Notes: generated by a model from the letters alone, not told the origin. 64,000 nt of DNA from Candidatus Pelagisphaera phototrophica (GCF_014529625.1 NZ_CP076039.1:3472001-3536000), one strand, 5' to 3'. Shown: positions 44,947 through 54,471, numbered from the stretch's first letter. Numbers and translations: made by a program.

Positions 44947-47253
44947 ATGAAAATGGATCTCAACTTTAAGTTCTCAATCGCTCTATTGGGAGGACTTTGC
45001 CTTTCCTTCGATGCCGTTGCACAGGAAGATGAACCACTCGACGTTGCCCATCTGGAGCCTCTTTCGATCATTGGCTCGCGTGAAGATCTCTTCAGCACTA
45101 CTGGATCTGGATATGTCATCGATCATGACTTGATTCAAACCCATGGATACGCAGATATAAACCAAGCTCTCAAACAAGTTCCTGGGGTCTATTTGCGAAC
45201 TGAGGACGGCCATGGCCTTTTCCCCAATATCAGTCTTCGCGGGGTGGACCCAAGCCGAATGTCCAAACTCACCTACATGGAAGACGGGATACTAGCAGCG
45301 CCGTCTTCCTACTCCGCTCCATCCGCGTACTACACGCCCACGGTGGGCCGTATGATTGGTCTGGAAGTCTTGAAAGGCTCAAGTCAAATTCAACACGGAC
45401 CGCACACTACCGGGGGTGTCATCAACTATCTCTCCACACCCATTCCCCACCATAAATCGAGTTACCTGCGCTTCTCGTATGGAACAGAAAATGACACGCG
45501 ACTACATCTATGGACGGGCGACCGCGTCGACTCATCCGCCGGTGAATTCGGCTATTTAGTAGAAACCTACTATCGGGAAACCGATGGGTTCAAGTCTATC
45601 GATTCGACTGCCGGTTTCGATGGATCTTCCAGAGGCACGGGATTCCAAAATCACGACTCAATGCTTAAGCTGAGCTGGTCACCCAAAACGGAAAACCGCC
45701 AGTACTTTGAACTTAAGACCGGGTACATGGACAAGAATGCCGACGAAACCTATCTAGGGCTTTCAACCACGGACTTCCTTAAGAATCGGAATCGACGCTA
45801 TGCGGCTTCTCGTGACGACAACATCGATACGCAGCATTTCAGGAACTACCTACGCTATTCCGTCGCCCTCAGCGACAACGCTTCTTTATCCGCAACCGCC
45901 TACTACAATGCCTTCAATCGGAACTGGTACAAGCTGAAGGAAATTAAAGACATCGATTCCGATGGAGACGGTTTCATCGACAGCACACCCACCGTTCTGC
46001 TCTATCAGGCACTCGCAGGCATCGACGACAACAAGCCTCTGGAGGTGCTACAAGGAATACGAGCGGGCCAGTACGAGTATCGCAACAACAACCGCGGCTA
46101 CATCGCCAAAGGAGTTCAAGCGACGCTTAATGTCGATTTCGACGCAGGGGAAACCGTCCACCATCTCCTCGTCGGAACTCGATTCCATCAAGACCAAGTG
46201 AGGCGCTTCCAGGACGACGTCCAATACTTTCAGGATTCTTCTGGAGCAATCACATCGACGGTATCGGACGGACCCGGAAGCGGAGGCAACCGTTTGCAGG
46301 AATCTGAAGCTACCGCTCTTTTCATAGAAGACACAATCCGTCTTGGAAGATTCTCCATCATACCAGGGCTCCGATACGAGCGTATCGACTACCGCTATAT
46401 AGACTTTGAAAATAACGGAGACAATATTCCGACTGGAGATGCTTCACGAACACTAGACATCTTCGCCCCAGGAATCGGATTCAGCTACCAGAGCGACGAG
46501 AGCTCGAACCTTTTTGCCGGAATCTACCGCGGCTTCTCCGTCCCAGGTCCCCGGTCCGCTTCCCGTCCCGGCCGGCAACTTGACGAGGAGACCAGCATCA
46601 GTTTCGAAACCGGTATCCGCTTCGACAACTCCAAAGGGATCTATGCAGAGCTTGTGGGATTCAATACCCATCTTGACGATCTCGCAACTATCGACAACAT
46701 CGCAACCGGTACCAGTAATCCTCAAAACATTGGGGAAGCGCGATCTCGCGGCGTAGAAGCCATATTCGGTTGGGACCTAACCGCTAAGGGCACATTCGAA
46801 TTTAAAGCTCCCATCTCGGTGAGCGCCACTTATACTGATGCCACATTCAAATCCAACTCCACCGACGTCAACGCCGAGTCTATTTTCGCTGGAGCCGTGA
46901 TCGGAAACGCTTTCCCGTACGTTCCAGAATGGCAGCTCAATCTCGCCGCCAACCTCGAGTTCGATACATTTAGGTTGTCAGCAAATCTCAATTACACTGA
47001 CAGCACCTTCGGCAGCGGCTCCAATTCCATGCAAGAGCTCGACCCCTCAGGCAGTCCAGATGCCCGCTTTGGACTGATTGAAAGTCAATTCATTGTAGAC
47101 CTGTCCGTCAATTACTTCATCAACGAACACGCAGAAGCGTTCGTGAACGTAACCAATCTTCTTGATGAGCAGAGCCTCGCGGGACGCCTCACCGATGGCC
47201 CTCGTCCCAATGCGCCTCGACAAGCGAGCATCGGTATGGGTCTTCGATTCTAA
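44947..47253 (+). CDS. TonB-dependent outer-membrane receptor, FecA-like
   Basis: A 768-residue outer-membrane receptor with signal peptide (residues 1-25, ending at DAVAQ). The plug domain covers about 40-165: INQALKQVPGVYLRTEDG, NISLRGVDPSRMSK, YMEDGI, and LEVLKGSSQIQHGPHTTGGVINY. A 22-strand barrel follows and ends in the terminal Phe of GMGLRF. The plug resembles the ferric citrate receptor FecA more than SusC-type sugar receptors, but no FecA signalling extension is present, so no sigma/anti-sigma pair is expected. Energy could come from ExbB-ExbD at 50144. Two inverted repeats precede the gene. It overlaps the convergent methyltransferase gene by 4 bp. Confidence 0.95.
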   Translation: MKMDLNFKFSIALLGGLCLSFDAVAQEDEPLDVAHLEPLSIIGSREDLFSTTGSGYVIDHDLIQTHGYADINQALKQVPGVYLRTEDGHGLFPNISLRGVDPSRMSKLTYMEDGILAAPSSYSAPSAYYTPTVGRMIGLEVLKGSSQIQHGPHTTGGVINYLSTPIPHHKSSYLRFSYGTENDTRLHLWTGDRVDSSAGEFGYLVETYYRETDGFKSIDSTAGFDGSSRGTGFQNHDSMLKLSWSPKTENRQYFELKTGYMDKNADETYLGLSTTDFLKNRNRRYAASRDDNIDTQHFRNYLRYSVALSDNASLSATAYYNAFNRNWYKLKEIKDIDSDGDGFIDSTPTVLLYQALAGIDDNKPLEVLQGIRAGQYEYRNNNRGYIAKGVQATLNVDFDAGETVHHLLVGTRFHQDQVRRFQDDVQYFQDSSGAITSTVSDGPGSGGNRLQESEATALFIEDTIRLGRFSIIPGLRYERIDYRYIDFENNGDNIPTGDASRTLDIFAPGIGFSYQSDESSNLFAGIYRGFSVPGPRSASRPGRQLDEETSISFETGIRFDNSKGIYAELVGFNTHLDDLATIDNIATGTSNPQNIGEARSRGVEAIFGWDLTAKGTFEFKAPISVSATYTDATFKSNSTDVNAESIFAGAVIGNAFPYVPEWQLNLAANLEFDTFRLSANLNYTDSTFGSGSNSMQELDPSGSPDARFGLIESQFIVDLSVNYFINEHAEAFVNVTNLLDEQSLAGRLTDGPRPNAPRQASIGMGLRF

Positions 47254-48443
47254 GCATCGCCTTTTGGGTCGATTTGTGGACTCGCATACTTCGGATTTCG
47301 AGTGCCCGCGTACATTTCGTACTCCAGCAGCCGACACTCAATAGGTCCGTTGTAGAATTCGATCTTTCGCCGGGTCTTCAGACCTACTCGTTTGGCCAAT
47401 CCTCGATTGCCGGTAAACACATACCCCCAATAGCCAGCGCATTTTTGCTTAAAGAAGTCCCCTATTTCCTGATACGTCGGAATTAGTTTCTGCTCCTCGC
47501 CCATTCGGTCACCGTACTCGGGATTGAAAATTAAAACTCCCGGACCTTCCGGTACTCGCGTTCGTTTAAAATCGCACACATCGAATTCAATCAGATGTTC
47601 GACTCCAGCAAATTCCGCGTTTCTTAGGGCTGCCTCAATCGCAGCCGGATCACGATCCGTCGCAATGATGGGGAAACCCAATCGATCGGATCCTTTGGTC
47701 TTCAACTCGGCTCGAATTTTCTCGAAATCGCTTACCCGATAACCCTCTAAATGCATGAAGGCGAAGTTGTCTCGCAACAGTCCCGACGTCTTTCCCAAAG
47801 CCCACAAGGCCGCTTCAATCGCAAGGGTACCACTACCGCACATGGGATTCACCAGCGGTGAAGCCCTATCCCATCGCGTCGCCCTCAAAACCGATGCCGC
47901 TAAGTTCTCACGCATGGGAGCTTTCCCTGGACTAACCCGGTAGCCACGATTACTGATCGGCACTCCCGACAAATCCAAATAGATGCAAACCTCCTCTTCA
48001 TGCCAGTACAGAAATATCATCGCCCGGTCCGAGTCATTGCCAGTGTCTGGCCGCCTTCCCCGCTTTTCTCGTATCCGGTCAACCAATGCGTCCTTCAGCC
48101 GCAAACCAGCGAAATTGGTATTTCGGATCGTATCGTTCCGAATGGAGGAACCAATTGAGACATATCCATCTGCGGGTATCCACGTCTCCCAAGGTAGACG
48201 AACGGATCTTTTATAAAGCTGATCCCCATTGTTCGCTTCAAATTCTGCGACCTGCCATAAAACACGTAAACCAGTCCGTAAGAGCAAATTCAGCCTCATA
48301 CAGTCTACCATATTCCCTTTAGTAAAGACGCCCGCTGGAGCTTCCCTTATAACGGGAAAGCCAAGCTCTTCAAGTTCGTCCCTCAAATAGGAAGAACACG
48401 CTTTCGGACACGTGACGAGTATGGTATTCAAAGATGAAAGCAT
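47250..48443 (-). CDS. THUMP-domain rRNA methyltransferase, RlmL-like
   Basis: A 397-residue SAM-dependent RNA methyltransferase. The N-terminal THUMP region (LNTILVTCPKACSSYLRDELEELG) binds RNA. DLSGVPISNRGYRV, then the SAM loop VNPMCGSGTLAIEAAL (near residue 195), and the catalytic NPEYGDRMG (N-P-x-Y, near 305) follow. This is the layout of the RlmL half of E. coli RlmKL and of YpsC, which make m2G in 23S rRNA. The RlmK half is missing. NPEY in place of the usual NPPY is a small oddity. The gene is alone on its strand and tail-to-tail with the receptor. Confidence 0.92.
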   Translation of the reverse strand: MLSSLNTILVTCPKACSSYLRDELEELGFPVIREAPAGVFTKGNMVDCMRLNLLLRTGLRVLWQVAEFEANNGDQLYKRSVRLPWETWIPADGYVSIGSSIRNDTIRNTNFAGLRLKDALVDRIREKRGRRPDTGNDSDRAMIFLYWHEEEVCIYLDLSGVPISNRGYRVSPGKAPMRENLAASVLRATRWDRASPLVNPMCGSGTLAIEAALWALGKTSGLLRDNFAFMHLEGYRVSDFEKIRAELKTKGSDRLGFPIIATDRDPAAIEAALRNAEFAGVEHLIEFDVCDFKRTRVPEGPGVLIFNPEYGDRMGEEQKLIPTYQEIGDFFKQKCAGYWGYVFTGNRGLAKRVGLKTRRKIEFYNGPIECRLLEYEMYAGTRNPKYASPQIDPKGDA

Positions 48444-48495
48444 AGACCTAGTTGGTGAAGAATCCTTGAGCTCTATCGATTTGCAAAATGGAACG

Positions 48496-49322
48496 CTAGA
48501 GAAGATACGGAACGGTTAAAGGGCCTTCCGGCAATAACGCGACTGTAGCATCACTCCCAACTCTATCCAATTCTATCTCTAAAGAATCCTGCAAAGATTT
48601 AACGGGTGTCAAATGTGCTTTTCGGACTTCATTGGCTTCCAATTTCGAGAAGATACCTACGCAGGCTTTTGTGCAGATGAGAGCCTGAAGCTGAACTTGC
48701 CACTGATCAAACATTGAAAATCCCGGCTGCCGAATCGTATCCAATAAAGCTTCTGGACTCGGGTAATCAAAAAGCAATTTACGATAGCTGCCATGGTCCG
48801 GAAATCCGTCTGAACATTCAGATGCAAACAAGATCAGGCCACCCTCCTCTACGATCTGGGCTGCGGCTGACGTACCTTTGACCAACTGATACAGATTTTG
48901 GTCCAACGGGTAGCCGTTGTTACTCGTAATCACAATCTGGAATGGCCTTTTGCAACCGATCATCGCACTCTCTTTCACATAATCGCAATTAGCTCCTCAG
49001 GCGTATTTCCCCGGTGAGATCCGGTTCCGTTGATAATAACCACATTCTCCTTAGCCACGTGATCGATGGCCTCCATGAGCCAAAGCAAAACGCGGTGACT
49101 GGGGAAGGGCCTGGTGGCGTCAGGAATCAGGATGGCTACCCGATCACCTGATTCGATCGATTCCTTCAGTGGGTTTGCCCCAATCGGAGAATCGCAAGCC
49201 TGAAAAAAAGCCCCCTTCTCATCATCCAGACCGGCGACGAAGCGAGGCTCTAACACCGTCGTATTGATTCCGCTCAAATCGAGTTCGACCTGGGTTTTTC
49301 CAAAAGGGAGACTCACATTCAC
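48496..49322 (-). pseudogene. Lactate racemase-like larA gene with its centre deleted
   Basis: Two open frames give the two ends of one LarA (DUF2088) protein. The first (49322-48975, 115 codons) reads up to INGTGSHRGNTPEELIAIM, the N-terminal domain including the HR pair. The second (48978-48496, 160 codons, GTG start) resumes at CKRPFQIVITSNNGYPLDQNLYQLVKG, a motif that lies well downstream in complete proteins of about 420 residues. About 150 residues are missing, including the lysine that holds the nickel-pincer cofactor and a nickel-binding histidine. The junction also shifts frame. The pieces overlap by four bases (ATGA-like, ATGTGA) and might still be translated, but lactate racemase activity is not credible. 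Confidence 0.72.
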
Positions 49323-49369
49323 CTTATCAATCTCGCACCTCTGAAACGTGGATTCAATGCTTTAGCTAC

Positions 49370-49398
49370 AAAAAAACACCTGCCGTAAATGGCAGGCG
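49370..49398 (-). terminator. Intrinsic terminator after the cytochrome b562-like gene
   Basis: On the minus strand CGCCTGCC and GGCAGGTG form an eight-pair stem (one wobble) with a six-base loop, followed by TTTTTTT. It lies 31 bp after the stop of the gene at 49430. Confidence 0.85.
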
Positions 49399-49429
49399 TT
49401 ACAAGATTGTTTCAGAGAATGAGCGACGA

Positions 49430-49876
49430 CTAGTCGTCTTCCGGCTTGTACTTTTCGTGGCCGTGCTTGCGAGCGTCATTGATCTTAGCTACAATCTCTT
49501 CCGCTCCTGCATTGTCGCCTGATTTCAAGGCAGCTTCGAGCTGGCTAATCAAGCCTGTTGTCCGCTTCATCGCCTTTTGGTAACCTTCCATGAACTTCTT
49601 CTTCTCATCGCCGGAAAGATCGCCCGCGAGAATTGGAGTCAGTTTGGCCGATTCTTGAGCCGCTTTCTTTACTTTCGCTACTAAGGCAAGGGTCGACTCG
49701 TTCTTTGAGGAATCCTTGATTTGTCTGCGTATCGAGCGCCAGGCCTTGTTCATCGCACTCATTTCGTCTTCGAGAGCGGTGTGGTGATGCTCCCCATCTT
49801 CATGGCTATTTGCTTCTACAAAAGGAACATACGCCAAAAGCATCGAGAGAGTTAGAATGAGAGATCTTTTTTTCAT
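49430..49876 (-). CDS. Cytochrome b562-like periplasmic protein
   Basis: A 148-residue exported protein with a signal peptide (LILTLSMLLAYVPFVEA). The mature part resembles the four-helix cytochrome b562: LEDEMSAMNKAWRSI near its start, where the Met would be one axial heme ligand, and a last helix ending in ARKHGHEKYKPED, where a His before K-Y would be the other. A His-rich patch (GEHHHT) follows the signal. Heme binding is inferred from the placement of these residues. It is a single-gene unit with its own terminator. Confidence 0.75.
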   Translation of the reverse strand: MKKRSLILTLSMLLAYVPFVEANSHEDGEHHHTALEDEMSAMNKAWRSIRRQIKDSSKNESTLALVAKVKKAAQESAKLTPILAGDLSGDEKKKFMEGYQKAMKRTTGLISQLEAALKSGDNAGAEEIVAKINDARKHGHEKYKPEDD

Positions 49877-50143
49877 AGATTATTATACAACTAGATTTAG
49901 AGAGATAACCCTTGAAATGGAGTTCAAGTTACAACCATTTGTCAACGAGGTTTGCCCTCCGATAGCCCATGGATCGACTATTGAGTCGAATTTCTTCTAT
50001 GAGTTATACAACTTCAGGCTAATTTGGACTTATAAACCGTAAGTTAGTTCCCCTATTTACGCCTTCTCTGGCATGAGAATACCCCGTTCATTCCGAAAGG
50101 GAGCACTAAATATTCCCGCAGGGTCTTCGAGCGAGCCGTCTCC

Positions 50144-50539
50144 TTATCTCGATTGTATCCGGATCTTACTAAGTCCATTTAACCGGCAGGCATCCATAAC
50201 ATCCGTGATCGTCTGCAAAGGAGTCAAATTGTGAGCCTTTATAAGCACCGGGACATCATTTGAAATCTCCGAAACCCTCGAAAGCACAGCCTGAAGATCG
50301 TCCATCGGTACCGGCTGGTTTTCCAAAAATATCTGACCACCCTCGTCTATTCCCACCAAAATACGTTCTGGATAGTCATTGCGCCCGGCAGATTCGATCT
50401 TCGGGAGGGTTAAATTCAAGGTCGTCATTTCCTTGAACTGCATACTAACGAGAAAAAAGAATATCAATATTGTCAATACATCCATTAAGGGGATGATATT
50501 GATATTCGCCTTGTTCCGCCTGCGAGCGAGTAGACTCAT
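50144..50539 (-). CDS. exbD: ExbD/TolR family biopolymer transport protein
   Basis: A 131-residue protein: short basic cytoplasmic start, one membrane span with the functional Asp (INIIPLMDVLTILIFFFLVSM), then a periplasmic domain. This is the ExbD/TolR layout; with ExbB it turns proton flow into motion of TonB or TolA. Its ATG overlaps the end of exbB by four bases. No tonB or tolA gene is adjacent, so TonB and Tol roles cannot be told apart, although a TonB receptor lies 3 kb away. Confidence 0.93.
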   Translation of the reverse strand: MSLLARRRNKANINIIPLMDVLTILIFFFLVSMQFKEMTTLNLTLPKIESAGRNDYPERILVGIDEGGQIFLENQPVPMDDLQAVLSRVSEISNDVPVLIKAHNLTPLQTITDVMDACRLNGLSKIRIQSR

Positions 50540-51093
50540 GAATCTTCGAGGCCCATTTGCTCGAGCAAAGACTCGAACTGCACGGCATAGGTTTCAACGC
50601 GCCGCTGCAAGTAGCCGTTGGCAATTAGACAGGGAATTGCTACGGCGAGTCCAATCACGGTTGTGGTGAGGGCCAAGGCAATCCCCTGCGTGAATGCGGA
50701 GGGGTCCGGCATCCCCGTATCCAGAGAAACATTTCCAAAAACTTGGACAAGACCCGTTACTGTTCCCAACAACCCCAGCAAAGGAGCCGCCCCGATAATG
50801 ATCTCTAAAAAAACGAATCCACGCTCCATACGATTTACTTCCAGACGAGCATATGCTTTTACCGCCCCGCTATCTTGGGAATGACGCTTCCAATAGGCAA
50901 TCACGCGACCAAGAGACGAGTTTCCGCCGCCATCAGATGGACTTCCTTCCACGATTCCCTCAACGATGTGGTTGGGAATGATCGCCGCACGGCGCAACGC
51001 AAACATGCGTTCAAATATAATAAAGCACCCGACAATGGAACACACCATGAGTGGATAGACGAAAATACCGGCTCCTTTGAGAATATCTATCAT
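50536..51093 (-). CDS. exbB: ExbB/TolQ family proton channel protein
   Basis: A 185-residue membrane protein with three spans: IFVYPLMVCSIVGCFIIFERM at the start, and the MotA/TolQ/ExbB domain LEIIIGAAPLLGLLGTVTGLVQVF followed by IALALTTTVIGLAVAIPCLIA. The GLLGTVTG motif is the hallmark of the family. It is the stator partner of the ExbD encoded next. The gene is shorter than E. coli ExbB (244), lacking the N-terminal extension. It starts the exbB-exbD operon. Confidence 0.94.
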   Translation of the reverse strand: MIDILKGAGIFVYPLMVCSIVGCFIIFERMFALRRAAIIPNHIVEGIVEGSPSDGGGNSSLGRVIAYWKRHSQDSGAVKAYARLEVNRMERGFVFLEIIIGAAPLLGLLGTVTGLVQVFGNVSLDTGMPDPSAFTQGIALALTTTVIGLAVAIPCLIANGYLQRRVETYAVQFESLLEQMGLEDS

Positions 51094-51253
51094 GCTTTCA
51101 CTAAGTTACTGAAGTCTGATAAGGGATGATTAAATGACCCATATTACCAATCCTTGTTCAAACGCAAGTTCGCCCTAGACCAAAATACGAATGGATCCCA
51201 ATTCCCGCCCGTTTATGTGCCAGTAATCTAAACAACTCTTTCTTCCATAAAAT

Positions 51254-51280
51254 ACGCGAGACCTAGAACAGGTCCCGCGT
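51254..51280 (-). terminator. Intrinsic terminator of leuCD
   Basis: An 11-bp stem (ACGCGGGACCT with AGGTCTCGCGT on the minus strand, one G-U pair, five-base loop) followed by ATTTTAT. It lies 25 bp after the leuD stop. The wobble pair is good only in the minus-strand RNA, which fits its direction. Confidence 0.75.
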
Positions 51281-51304
51281 TTAAAAATTAACGATGATCT
51301 TCAA

Positions 51305-51907
51305 CTACGGAGCCATGTAGGGCAATCCAGCCACTAATTTCGCGACTTCCGGCTCCCCTTCCGTCAACTCGCCGATCATGTCCCACTTGCCCTCACTGAG
51401 GGCCTTGCGAGCCGATTCTCTTACCACAGCGGTCAGATTCTGGTCACCAAAACGAATACGTTCGTTCTCAACATCCAGAGTGATTTCCAGGGAAGGATCC
51501 GCCTCAATTGCAGCGGCCATCGTCCGAATGTCTTCTTTCGTCACGCAAAAACACGGAATGCCCAGAGTGGCGCAGTTGCCAAAAAAGATCTCTGCATAGC
51601 TCTCAGCGACAAGGCCTCGGAAACCGTAACGGTAGAGAGCCTGGGGCGCGTGCTCACGGGAGCTACCGCAACCAAAATTCTCGCCTGAAAGCAGTATAGT
51701 CGAGTCGCTGAATCGACTATCGTTTAGCGGGTGATCCTTGTCACTTCCGTCTTCGTTCTTACGCACGTCGTAGAAGAGGTACTCGCCGAGTCCGTCAAAT
51801 GTAACGCACTTCATGAAACGAGCCGGGATAATTCGGTCCGTGTCGATTTCATTTCCAGCGACATAGACGCCTTTGCCGCTTACTTGTGTGATTTTTTCTA
51901 ATGCCAT
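51305..51907 (-). CDS. leuD: 3-isopropylmalate dehydratase small subunit
   Basis: A 200-residue aconitase-type swivel subunit. With LeuC it isomerises 2- to 3-isopropylmalate in leucine synthesis. NEIDTDRIIPARFMK near the start, LLSGENFGCGSSREHAPQAL (the substrate-binding loop, near 67-86) and FFGNCATLGIPC are the family marks. It begins 21 bp after leuC and is followed by an intrinsic terminator. leuA and leuB are not in the window. Confidence 0.96.
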   Translation of the reverse strand: MALEKITQVSGKGVYVAGNEIDTDRIIPARFMKCVTFDGLGEYLFYDVRKNEDGSDKDHPLNDSRFSDSTILLSGENFGCGSSREHAPQALYRYGFRGLVAESYAEIFFGNCATLGIPCFCVTKEDIRTMAAAIEADPSLEITLDVENERIRFGDQNLTAVVRESARKALSEGKWDMIGELTEGEPEVAKLVAGLPYMAP

Positions 51908-51928
51908 CTTATCTTAGTTTTTCCCAAT

Positions 51929-53353
51929 TTAAGCGTTCGCCAGTTCACCGACCCCGAACACCTCGCGAGCATCGGCAATCTCTCCTTTAATCGCAGCTGC
52001 GGCTACCATTACCGGACTCATCAATACCGTTCGACCAGTCGGGCTACCTTGGCGCCCCTTGAAATTCCGATTGCTCGAGCTAGCGCTCAACTGGTCACCG
52101 ATAAGCTTGTCCGGATTCATCGCCAAACACATCGAGCAACCCGCCCCGCGCCATTCGAAACCGGCATTTTCAAACACTGTGTGCAAGCCCTTCTCGCGGC
52201 ATATTAAGTCCACCACTTGCGAACCGGGTACCGCAATCGCCTTAACGCCCTCGGCCACTTTTTGACCGTCCAAGTATTTCGCCACTTCTTCAAAGTCCGA
52301 CAGACGCCCATTGGTACAAGAACCTATGAAACAAATATCCACTTTCGTACCATTGATAGGCGCGCCAGCAGGCAACTTCATATACTCTAGGGCTTCCGCA
52401 ACGAGAGCCTTGTCCTTTTCCGCAGACCCTTCTACGGTAGGTACACTCTCTACTACTGAAATCGCCTGCTCGGGATTGATGCCCCATGTGACGGTTGGAG
52501 CAATGTCCGCCGCATCGAATTCCACGACGTCGTCGTATTCACAATCCGGATCGCTCGCAAAAGACCTCCAACGCTCCACCGCAGCATCCCATTCGTCGCC
52601 CGACGGCGAATAGGGGCGGCCTTTCAAGTACTCGAACGTTTTCTCGTCCGGATTGACGTATCCTGCACGGGCGCCACCTTCAATAGACATGTTGCAAACC
52701 GTCATGCGCTCCTCCATGGAAAAGTTGTCGAATGCCGATCCACCATATTCGTACGCAAAGCCGGTTCCCCCTTTTACTCCTAGCTTTCGGATGATGTGCA
52801 AGATGACGTCTTTGGCATAAACGCCGGGGTGTAGCTCACCGTTCACATTGATTCGACGAACCTTGAGTTTAGCTAACGCCATTGTCTGGGTGGCGAGCAA
52901 GTCACGAATCTGGGTAGTTCCAATTCCGAAGGCGATCGCCCCAAACGCTCCGTGCGTCGAGGTGTGAGAATCGCCACAAGCAATCGTGGTTCCGGGCTGC
53001 GTTATGCCTTGCTCGGGTCCCACCACGTGCACGATCCCTTGCTTTCCGCTCGGCAGGTCAAAGAAAGTCACTCCGTTTTCCTCGCAATTGCGGCGCAACT
53101 CCCGGATCATCGCATCGGCCAGCGGATCCGCGAATGGCTCCTGGCGTTGGTCGGTCGGTACGATATGGTCTACCGTAGCGAACGTACGATGCGGATAAGC
53201 GACTTTCAAATTGAGATCGCGCAACATGCCAAAGGCCTGCGGACTCGTAACCTCATGGATGAGATGAGTTCCGATAAGCAATTGCGTTTGACCGTTCGAC
53301 AGCGTTTTGACCGCATGCGCGTCCCATACTTTTTCGAATAATGACTGGCTCAT
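51929..53353 (-). CDS. leuC: 3-isopropylmalate dehydratase large subunit
   Basis: A 474-residue 4Fe-4S hydro-lyase subunit. Evidence: [10 protein letters not shown] near residue 60, [34 protein letters not shown], and the three cluster cysteines in IGSCTNGR and [23 protein letters not shown] near the end binds substrate. The length is normal for LeuC. It opens the leuC-leuD operon; the adjacent AraC-type regulator gene is on the same strand upstream but is separated by 89 bp and is not an obvious leucine regulator. Confidence 0.97.
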   Translation of the reverse strand: MSQSLFEKVWDAHAVKTLSNGQTQLLIGTHLIHEVTSPQAFGMLRDLNLKVAYPHRTFATVDHIVPTDQRQEPFADPLADAMIRELRRNCEENGVTFFDLPSGKQGIVHVVGPEQGITQPGTTIACGDSHTSTHGAFGAIAFGIGTTQIRDLLATQTMALAKLKVRRINVNGELHPGVYAKDVILHIIRKLGVKGGTGFAYEYGGSAFDNFSMEERMTVCNMSIEGGARAGYVNPDEKTFEYLKGRPYSPSGDEWDAAVERWRSFASDPDCEYDDVVEFDAADIAPTVTWGINPEQAISVVESVPTVEGSAEKDKALVAEALEYMKLPAGAPINGTKVDICFIGSCTNGRLSDFEEVAKYLDGQKVAEGVKAIAVPGSQVVDLICREKGLHTVFENAGFEWRGAGCSMCLAMNPDKLIGDQLSASSSNRNFKGRQGSPTGRTVLMSPVMVAAAAIKGEIADAREVFGVGELANA

Positions 53354-53442
53354 TTTTTAAAACTAAAGATTGATTTTCCTAAACGATCCACCCTGTCGCA
53401 CTTTCAGGCAAGTTAGATTCTCAGTTCTCCGACATCGACGAA

Positions 53443-54315
53443 CTAGGGCTGCACAGGCTCGGAATTGAGCTCTTTTCGATAGGAACGAGGCGTAACGCCA
53501 AGCCTCTTTTTAAACTGCCGATTGAATGCGCTTACGTTTCTAAAACCACTTTCGCTGGCTATTTTAGAAACGGGCATGTGCCGACGCGCCCCTAACAGTG
53601 TTGCTGCGTGCCGCACTCGAATCACCGCCAAATAGTCCGCCAGTTTCTGCCCGCTTGCCCTTCGGAAGAACCTTGAAAACGAGTTCGGCTCCATCCCCAC
53701 CAGCTGGGCGAGAGCGTTTCGTTCAACCCTTGAACTAAAATGATCCTCTAGATAGTGATAAACTCGTTTTAATCGGGCCCGATCCTTAGCACTTCTACCA
53801 GCTAGCTTCTCTTCTTCAAAGACTTGCCAGCCATCCACATTTGAAAGAAGGTCGAGCAAGGCGTGGGTTCGAGCGATCCGGAGCATTCCCTTCGCGCCTA
53901 GTATTGTCTTCAATCGCGCTTCGATGCGCTGATAAGCTTGAAGGCGAACATGACCCCCTTGACCTATCCTCTTCAGATAGGCTCGCACACCCGCCGCCTC
54001 TTCGAGTTCTAGAAAGTCAGTGGAAAGCGCTTGGATCGGAATCTGAATGACAAGACCCGAAATAGGAACCGATTGCCCTCCCCTGGTTTCCGCTTTCCAA
54101 AACCTCAACGTACCAGCCCTTACATAGACGATCGTTCCTGGTCCAAAGGTGGCCTCTGAAGAGCCAATTTGAAAATTTCCGCTTCCTCGAGTGATAAGAA
54201 CCAGTTCATCACGATCATTTGCGTGCAAGGTGTCTGCAAAAACCTGTCTATCAACGTTGTAAATCAATATCGACGCTTTCTTAACATTCAAATCAGGCCG
54301 CGTATTGAAAATCAT
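53443..54315 (-). CDS. AraC family transcriptional regulator with cupin sensor
   Basis: A 290-residue regulator. The first about 100 residues form a cupin-like sensor (DELVLITRGSGNFQIG, GPGTIVYVRAG). The C-terminal 100 residues carry two helix-turn-helix motifs of the AraC/XylS type (RNALAQLVGMEPNSFSRFFRRASG and PVSKIASESGFRNVSAFNRQFKKRLGVTPRSYRK). It probably senses a small molecule such as a sugar. No obvious target gene adjoins it. AT-rich inverted repeats just upstream of its start may be its own operator. Confidence 0.94.
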   Translation of the reverse strand: MIFNTRPDLNVKKASILIYNVDRQVFADTLHANDRDELVLITRGSGNFQIGSSEATFGPGTIVYVRAGTLRFWKAETRGGQSVPISGLVIQIPIQALSTDFLELEEAAGVRAYLKRIGQGGHVRLQAYQRIEARLKTILGAKGMLRIARTHALLDLLSNVDGWQVFEEEKLAGRSAKDRARLKRVYHYLEDHFSSRVERNALAQLVGMEPNSFSRFFRRASGQKLADYLAVIRVRHAATLLGARRHMPVSKIASESGFRNVSAFNRQFKKRLGVTPRSYRKELNSEPVQP

Positions 54316-54332
54316 TACAGAAAACTATTAAT

Positions 54333-54372
54333 TTATAACCCCTAGGCCTAAACCTATACTTTTAGGTTATAA
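54333..54372. promoter_or_regulatory. Candidate operator upstream of the AraC-type gene
   Basis: TTATAACC (54333-54340) and GGTTATAA (54365-54372) are perfect reverse complements. Inside them AACCTA (54351-54356) and TAGGTT (54363-54368) form a second inverted pair. They lie 18-57 bp before the start codon at 54315, where autoregulation sites are common. Binding is not shown. Confidence 0.45.
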
Positions 54373-54409
54373 TTTTATTATAATAACAGATTTCCATCCG
54401 ACAACGACC

Positions 54410-54441
54410 AAAAAAGCGAGTACCCTCAAAGAGGTACCCGC
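54410..54441 (-). terminator. Intrinsic terminator of cysK
   Basis: On the minus strand GCGGGTACC and GGTACTCGC form a nine-pair stem (one G-U) with an eight-base loop and are followed by TTTTTT. It lies 31 bp after the cysK stop. Confidence 0.85.
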
Positions 54442-54471
54442 CAAATTCATTTAATCTGCTATGGCTCGATT

